This document shows, piece by piece, positions 58,263 through 64,000 of a stretch of 64,000 nt of DNA (positions are counted from its first letter, which is position 1; each line of letters starts with the position of its first letter). The notes below the pieces were generated by a model. That model had not been told where the DNA came from. It did no database searches and saw only the letters and a list, made by a program, of their open reading frames with translations. Origin of the DNA: Oscheius sp. JU75 (lineage: Eukaryota > Nematoda > Chromadorea > Rhabditida > Rhabditidae); assembly GCA_037178855.1 (NCBI GenBank), contig JASJZC010000007.1:5332001-5396000 (forward strand), given 5' to 3'. The translations under genes and the position numbers were made by a program.

Positions 58263-59472
58263 TTATTGCCAATGGGTCTGCAAGTTGTTAAAGTATTCAT
58301 TGGCTGTCTGAGTCTGTTGCAAGTCGAGACCCAGCACATTTTTGATTCTTGTACTTCTAAAATTTGATTGCTTACTATATGTGGAGGTTCTAACCTTTCT
58401 TCTTTCTCCGAGTTTTGTCGGAAGCAAATGTATTGACTCGCCAATCTACTAATTGCTGGGTGACCGTATATAATAGAGAGGGGAATGCAAACTTCCATCA
58501 AGGAAGATACCTGAAGCATGTTTTGAAGATTCAGGGGATATCCTCACAATGTTGACGACGATGAAAAGTGCAAGGTAGGACGCCTCAGTGTCACATCTTT
58601 CAGCTTCAAACTGCTTGTCAACTCCGAATATTAGTTGACCAAGAATATTTTCAACGGTAATCAGACCGTCCATCACCACAACCTTGATTGGAATCTTGTT
58701 GAAGCGATTTTGCAGATTACCGGTATCACTAAACGAAGAACTCGAATATTTTCGGAAAGCTGGTATCTGGCAGTGAGACCGATTCCTCTTCCGGCATATT
58801 GAGAAGTCAGCCGCTTATTCACAAAAAGAAGGATACAGAGCATCTAAACGATTGTGTTGAGGAGACAACAGTACTCACCAAAAAAACTATAATGTAGACA
58901 CCTCCTAGACTATATTGTTCACCATTTTTGGTAACAATTTTGTGAAAGATGATGAACGCATCAGCAATAGCCGATAACAGCTATACATGAGCTTAGTCAC
59001 TGCTCCTGTTCTACTCACCCCGATCGGCTGCAACGGTACAAAAATACTCCAAGGCCTTGCTTTTTCGTATGTCCCACAGTTCTTGGTGGCGTACAGCCTT
59101 TCCATTAGCAATGAGATAATAGTCGGAGTAGCATTTCGATAAAATATGGTTGAAAGAATCGAAGCTGCCGATGGAACTGCGTGATCTTCTTTCAGTCCTG
59201 CACACTGGACAACATTCATGACCACTGCGAAGAGATCACACAGCATATAGGAGAACAAAAGTGATATAAAAAGAATGCTGAATATGTTTGAATAAAAAAA
59301 GGTTTCAGACTTACACGAAAAATGGATGAAATGACTTTCGGGATGCATAGACAAGATTAGCTGTGAAGAGAAAGAAGCATATGATGCTGATGGAAACAGC
59401 CGAATTAATGGCGGTAACCCAAATTTCGATGCTCCTCTCGCAAATCATTCTAATTGATTCTGCAATAGTCAT
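58263..59472 (-). CDS. Seven-transmembrane chemoreceptor, Sra/Srab/Sre-like
   Basis: About seven exons with short introns. Start MTIAESIRMICERSIEIWVT, then TM1 (AVSISIICFFLFTANLV) and SRKSFHPFF. TM2 is ILFISLLFSYMLCDLF. TM3 ends with the diagnostic MERLYATKNCGTYEKARPW. TM4 is FLLSAIADAFIIFHK and TM5 YSLGGVYIIVFLMLCILLF. The intracellular signature NKRLTSQYAGRG...ARYQLSENIRVLRLVIP follows, then TM6, TM7 with IPLSIIYGHPAIS, and a tail GLDLQQTQTANEYFNNLQTH ending WQ. The ER-x-x-AT...YE and RYQ..ENIRVLR motifs put it in the Sra superfamily; class within it is uncertain. The ligand is unknown. Confidence 0.78.
58300..58331 (-). repeat. 32-bp repeat within receptor last exon
   Basis: Partner of 57297-57328. 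Here it encodes the GLDLQQTQTAN part of the receptor tail. Confidence 0.8.
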
Positions 59473-61245
59473 AGTGGCGTTAATACGGATTTGATATTCG
59501 CACCTGAGATACCTCTAGTAGTGGGCAGAGAGAAGGACAGTGAATACTGGAAGGTCTGACTGCACTCCTACAATAGAGTGAGGGAGGAAGAAGGTCTTAA
59601 CGAGTATTTGCAGGAAAGCAGTAATTGGCTAGACGTGTTTGTGGTTCAAGGCGCTGATCTCCTGGACGGCGTTCGTCCTAGATAAGTCTAAGTGGTCAAA
59701 TCAGAGCATCAGAAAGCAGAGGGACAGAAGCTTTAAAAAAATTAGCAATCTCGTAAGAGACCACTACGCGCATAGCCACACTTTCATATGAATTGGTCTT
59801 CAAAAAAAAGTTTTTTGCAAACACACGTCAATAGTTGGATGTCTATTTTGGCATAGTATAGTGAAATCTACACCCACGTGTTTGTGAAACTATGTGTTGT
59901 GTTATTTGCTGACAAAGCCAATTCTTGCACGCAAGTTTGTACTAAGTGCTCGGACAGTTGAAGAATGAAGAACATTTGTAATTACGGAATGACGGACTGC
60001 GGCATCTGCAGGGCGTCCTTACACTCGACCAGGAGCCCAAAAACTTTACCTCTCTTTCATGAGAACAGCAGCACGAGGTAATGGCTAGATCTCATGCAAG
60101 AGAACGCGTTTGTTTGTGACATCAATAGTGAAGTTCTGACAAACTTGAAAGGCGCCAAATTGGTTGAGAGCTTCCTACGACGACAACGGAACAGATCAGC
60201 ATCTTTTTGAGCGACAAAGCTGCTTGTTTTTCTCATCAATAAATAAAGCTACACTCGAACGGCTATGCAGCTGCTCAAGGAAGTCACAGATGTCACATCA
60301 ATTATTTTAATATGGCTAAGGAGAAACACCAACGTGAAAAAAGGGCTAAGAAAACGGAACCACCAAGAGAAGGAAGGACATCGCCGGAGTTTTTATTTGA
60401 ATATTCAAGAAAGAGATGACTGCTTGGCAGACAACTTTAGGAAATAAAACAATCTTCTTGAGAGCGGAATACACGAAAAAAGCGGCATTACTATTGACAC
60501 GGATGTGTCCCAAGAAGATGAATCCGCGCTAGTAACTGATGCATAAATTTATGAGATTTCGAATGTGCTCGTATAGGATGAGAGAATAAGAGAACATGGC
60601 GCGAAGTTTATTTAAAGAAATAATCTTCATTGTCATTCATTCAAATTTTCAGAGCCGAGATAATACGACTGGGGCGGCAGTAATGACTTCTCATCTTTGC
60701 ACGAAGCACGAAAAACGGAACAAACTAAATTCACGCGAGAAATCTGAGCGGGTTTTAACTTATTCCTGGTTGCTGGGTCAAGCATTGACCACGGTTTTTT
60801 TTTCTTTTAAAAAAAGAACTACGATTAGGAGAGGGAACATTAGATGTCATTGCTTCAAAGTTTACTGAAGCCTAAAATAACTACTTGATATGAAGCTGTC
60901 ATTTGGACGTTATACTCCCGGGAAAACAACGCTGTGTCTTTCGAAAACTGAGCTAATAATTATGAACGTCTGCTTTAAAAAGTAAGGTGACTGATCACGA
61001 ATCACGGGTCGCAAGAGAGACTGAATAGACAAATGCGCACTTAGATCTTTAGAAGACTAAACAAACATCCTAAGAGATCTATTGTTGTATTCCGCATTGG
61101 TGGGTCTGATTTAACCGGTCATAATGACTTGAGCTGCAGTCGGAAGAAATTAGCGTTCACAACCTTTGTCATTCAATCAGACAATCGGATTTTCATTGGA
61201 TTTGCTACGTACAACACAAAAAGAAAGTGGGAACCCGAAAATGAA
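59473..61245. other. Intergenic region, no gene found
   Basis: About 1.8 kb. Short open frames around 60057-60239 and 60265-60447 lack splice context or known motifs. Nothing else I can support. Confidence 0.35.
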
Positions 61246-63293
61246 TTACAAGTTGGGAATTGTGAGATGATTGCTGATAGACGACGTTCGACTACATCCG
61301 TTCTCAACTTCTCCATGGACCATTTCCGTTAGTAACTGAACATGCTCAAACAGCTGAGTCAGTCTTCCGTTGATTTGTTGTTGACGACTTCTAACCTTTC
61401 CGAGTCGTTCTTCCGTCTCCATGAAGGCCTTGAAACGCTTTTCAAACAGTCATTCCAATGAAACATACCCGTCTAGCTGTGAAATAATCGTCCTCATCCT
61501 CCATTTGCATTCTCAGACGCCATCGGGTCTTCCGGAAACTTAAATGTGAGAATGATTAATATTGATAGCATAAATGTTACGCTAAGACAGCACGAAGAAG
61601 GTTTCTTTGGGCGGCAGGTAATCGTAGCGACTTATTGTTCTCTTCAAGTTCACGGCGACGAAGAACAACTCTCCACGTGTTCTGTAGAACTCTTGCAGCT
61701 GCATGCTTATGACTGGAAATGACTCATAATTCGTTTACATGCTTCAACTGAATGCCAAAAAGTACTCACTCTCTGCTCATCTGATTTTCAGCAATTAAAT
61801 GGTTGACCCGTTTTTCGCTGCTTGATAATGCCATTTTCCTGCCCACGAGAGCAATTAGTGTGGATGAGAACAGTGTGCCCTAAAAATTAGCTGTTTATCG
61901 TTCAAAGTTCAATGTGACTCACGACAATGGCCGTCAAAATGGCCAAGCCTCTTCCACAATAGGTTTTCACTTGAATGTCGCCATATCCGATGGAGAAAAA
62001 AGTCTGAAAGTGGTCGGCTGAACAATCCAAAGAGCCCCTCGAACTCACAATTATTTCAAACCAAAGGTAGTCGGCCAAATGCTGGTAGCCGGCTATTTCT
62101 GGATAAGTGAAACTGAATTAATTAGTTCTTTGGGAAAATGAATGAAATCACCGTTCGCACTGGGTAATCATCCAAGAAATCAGAATCCAAAAGCAGAGGG
62201 TTGCAATACCCATCATGTAGAGAGGTCGCTCATACATCTGGCTTCGGACCACAAAGCGAAAATCTACAGCGATATGGTTCAACGAGGCGATTGTCCTCGT
62301 GGCGCAGTCCTAAGTAGTTTGTTGACAGAGTTTGAGAGTTAGGATACCTGATAATGTCGGCTGTGAAGAACGATGTAACGGCAGACTAGATATATCCGCA
62401 GAAACATTGGTAAACAGATGAGCACGTTTACTGGAAGCTCGATCAGTATTCTTGTCTGAATTGGATCGGCTCCCAGAAGAGGCCAGTGAACTATTCCGCT
62501 CTCTGAACAAGTAATACCTTAAGAAAATGCTTACTCTCACCCGGAATCGGACAAACGGAGCATATTAACAACTCTATCAAAATCTTAGTAAGCCGATCTT
62601 GTGTTAGGGCAATCCTCCAATGCTGTGTTCCCGTTTCGATTAGATATATCTGAAGTTTTTTTGTTATGTTTGTCCAGTTTTCACTTACTTTCGTATCCGT
62701 ATAATGATACATGACCAGCGAAATCTCAAGTAGACCCGTGAGAAATATACACAGTATTCGCAGACATAATGAAACCGCGTGAAACTGGAAAAGGGTTAAA
62801 ATCTTTGATATACTCACTCTTTTCGAATACGCGGAATTCGCGTTCAGTTCAACATCCAGCATTGCAACAATAAGACCAGTAATGGATAGCGCTACACTCC
62901 AATCACAGAGCTGATATATTAAGTTAGTATGACCAAAATCTATGGGAAACCTTCATTTTGAGCTCGAGCATTCGCCTCCGCTGGCTCCACACGGTGTGGG
63001 CCGCTTCGGGAGTAGACGCTGCCACCCCGTAGCCCTTCCCAGTTCGACGCCGGGATTCGCCTCTTGACCAGCTGGCTGAAACAATTGGAGATACATGAAA
63101 GAGCAAAAATGTTTGGCAAAAACTTACATAGCAGGCCATAGAACGATTTCATTGTAGAGGTAGGCAGAAACCAAATGCCGTTCAAAGGGGTGTGCCAACT
63201 CTTTTCATTAAAAAAGCGTTTACCTGCTCTCGTCGAAATACGCCGGATAGACCGCCGCATGGACTGCCGCATAGTCAAAAGTGGGCATCTCAA
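61246..63293 (-). CDS. SK-type calcium-activated potassium channel (KCNL)
   Basis: Small-conductance, calmodulin-gated potassium channel of the plasma membrane. Recognisable parts, in order: VWSQRRRMLELKMKLCDWSV before S1 (ALSITGLIVAMLDVEL); S2 region LCLRILCIFLTGLLEISL; YLIETGTQHWRIALTQDRLT; S3 with CSVCPIPG; S4 PMFLRIYLVCRYIVLHSRH; IASLNHIAVDFRFVVRSQMY; S5 LCFWILISWMITQCER; the pore TFFSIGYGDIQVKTYCGRG (filter GYGD at about 61979-61995); S6 LIALVGRKMAL. The calmodulin-binding domain follows (HKHAAARVLQNTWRVVLRRR), then a coiled-coil-like tail (QQQINGRLTQLFEHVQLL). The gene ends SNHLTIPNL at 61246. The N-terminus is uncertain: exons upstream of about 63060 include a clear coding piece (HPFERHLVSAYLYNEIVLW), but the start may lie farther upstream, even outside the window. 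Confidence 0.88.
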
Positions 63294-64000
63294 ATTTCGT
63301 TAACCCAGTCAAATATTAAGTTCCGCATGACTCCGTGGGTAAAAATCATGCCGGGAACTTTCTACAAAACAATGATTTTAGATTGTGGTTAAGAAAAAAG
63401 CGTATGAGAGTTTAAAGATAAGTGTTGTTGAACTTTAAATGACATTTAAACAGCTTTCGGACCTGTTGGGAAAATGGCATCTTGCGCTCCTTGGCAGTAA
63501 ACTCAATTTAACGGCTGCATTATTATCGGGGTTATTGGTGACATCATCATTGAGATTAACACCTTTTCCTCCTCCCCTCATCTATGTCTCACATGTCTAT
63601 GTCATCTATGTGATAAGGCAGAAAAACTGACAAAAAGAAACGGAAAAGGTGTCCCAACGATGTTGATGAATTGATTGTCTTAATCCGCTGGCCGCATGTA
63701 CCGTTTTGTCTTGTACTCGCACCTCCCCGACTATTAATTTTGTCCCGGAAATTATGCAATCAGAAGCATTCCTCCAATCATTGAGCCCTCGGGGATGATT
63801 GATTTCAATAAAAAGTACACTGGTGATGCATTATGATTAATTTAAAAGTAAGACGCCCACCTCGGGTAGAGAATAACGTGATTCGAGCTGAGGTGCGGGA
63901 AAGACCACATGCTCCTGCTCGCACGGCGGCCATAGCACCCTAAAAGTTAGAGGATCAGTTTCAATAAGTACAGGATTATGGAAGATTAACATTCATATTC
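63294..64000. other. Right edge with possible upstream exons on the minus strand
   Basis: Two coding-like pieces on the minus strand: 63861-63933 (MAAVRAGACGLSRTSARITL, then FSTR), starting six bases after TTTTAG and ending at a GTGGGC donor, and 63310-63368 (KVPGMIFTHG...NLIFDWVNEI). They could be 5' exons of the SK-type channel or of another gene cut by the window edge. I could not join them in phase. Confidence 0.3.

Noticed and set aside
59011-59205. Alternative frame across the receptor exon at 59 kb (WDIRKSKALEYF)
   Set aside because: The other frame holds the diagnostic ERLYATKNCGTYEKARPW motif; the alternative appears only if the intron starting at GTACCG is ignored.
1-64000. tRNA, rRNA or other structural RNA genes and CRISPR-like arrays
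   Set aside because: No sequence with a convincing tRNA T-loop plus acceptor pairing or rRNA-like stretch was seen by eye, and the repeats present are pairs, not spaced arrays. A covariance-model search was not possible.

Overview
The window is nuclear DNA from a nematode, most likely a rhabditid-type worm. The evidence is the gene content: a papilin (mig-6) gene, a cat-4 GTP cyclohydrolase, two nematode chemoreceptor-type GPCRs, a cuticle collagen, MOLO1-type and ShKT proteins, and TWK and SK-type potassium channels. Genes are split by many introns, most only 26-45 nt long, so I rebuilt the models by hand from splice sites, reading phase and family motifs. The species cannot be named from this.

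Layout. 1-4.2 kb: no gene recognised. 4.2-13.6 kb: a compact block with an ML-type lipid-binding secreted protein (+), a small one-pass Cys-rich membrane protein (-), an Srh-like receptor (-), a UDP-glycosyltransferase (+), a cuticle collagen (-), a single-Ig protein (+) and a short-chain dehydrogenase (-). 16.5-18.8 kb: two convergent paralogues of a secreted Cys/Gly/Pro-rich family. 21.2-29.7 kb: the large mig-6 papilin gene (TSP1 repeats, ADAMTS-like spacer, 11 Cys-rich 'lagrin' repeats, 11 Kunitz domains, Ig, PLAC), with an apparent short-isoform end after Kunitz 6. 29.8-35.9 kb: a MOLO1-like gene, a decayed third member of the Cys/Gly/Pro family, a three-TM protein and cat-4. 37.6-40.7 kb: two tandem four-domain ShKT genes. 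41.3-48 kb: a Ly6-like GPI-anchored protein and several small unrecognised genes. 48.2-52.7 kb: a two-pore potassium channel and a class 3 lipase. 52.8-53.4 kb: a dead mariner copy. 54.5-59.5 kb: a fourth Cys/Gly/Pro family member, three unrecognised genes and a second receptor. 61.2-63.3 kb: an SK-type calcium-activated potassium channel running towards the right edge.

Neighbouring genes mostly look functionally unrelated. The clear relationships are local duplication (the two ShKT genes, the two Cys/Gly/Pro genes at 16.5-18.8 kb, a repeated exon start near 45 kb, a repeated receptor tail near 58 kb) and tight convergent gene ends. Genes for secreted matrix-type proteins tend to have a TATA box close upstream, while several others begin right after a 3' splice-like TTTCAG, as expected for spliced-leader trans-splicing.

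All gene models are manual. Exon boundaries in the main families fit reading phase and conserved motifs throughout; those called hypothetical rest only on phase-consistent splicing and protein-like composition.
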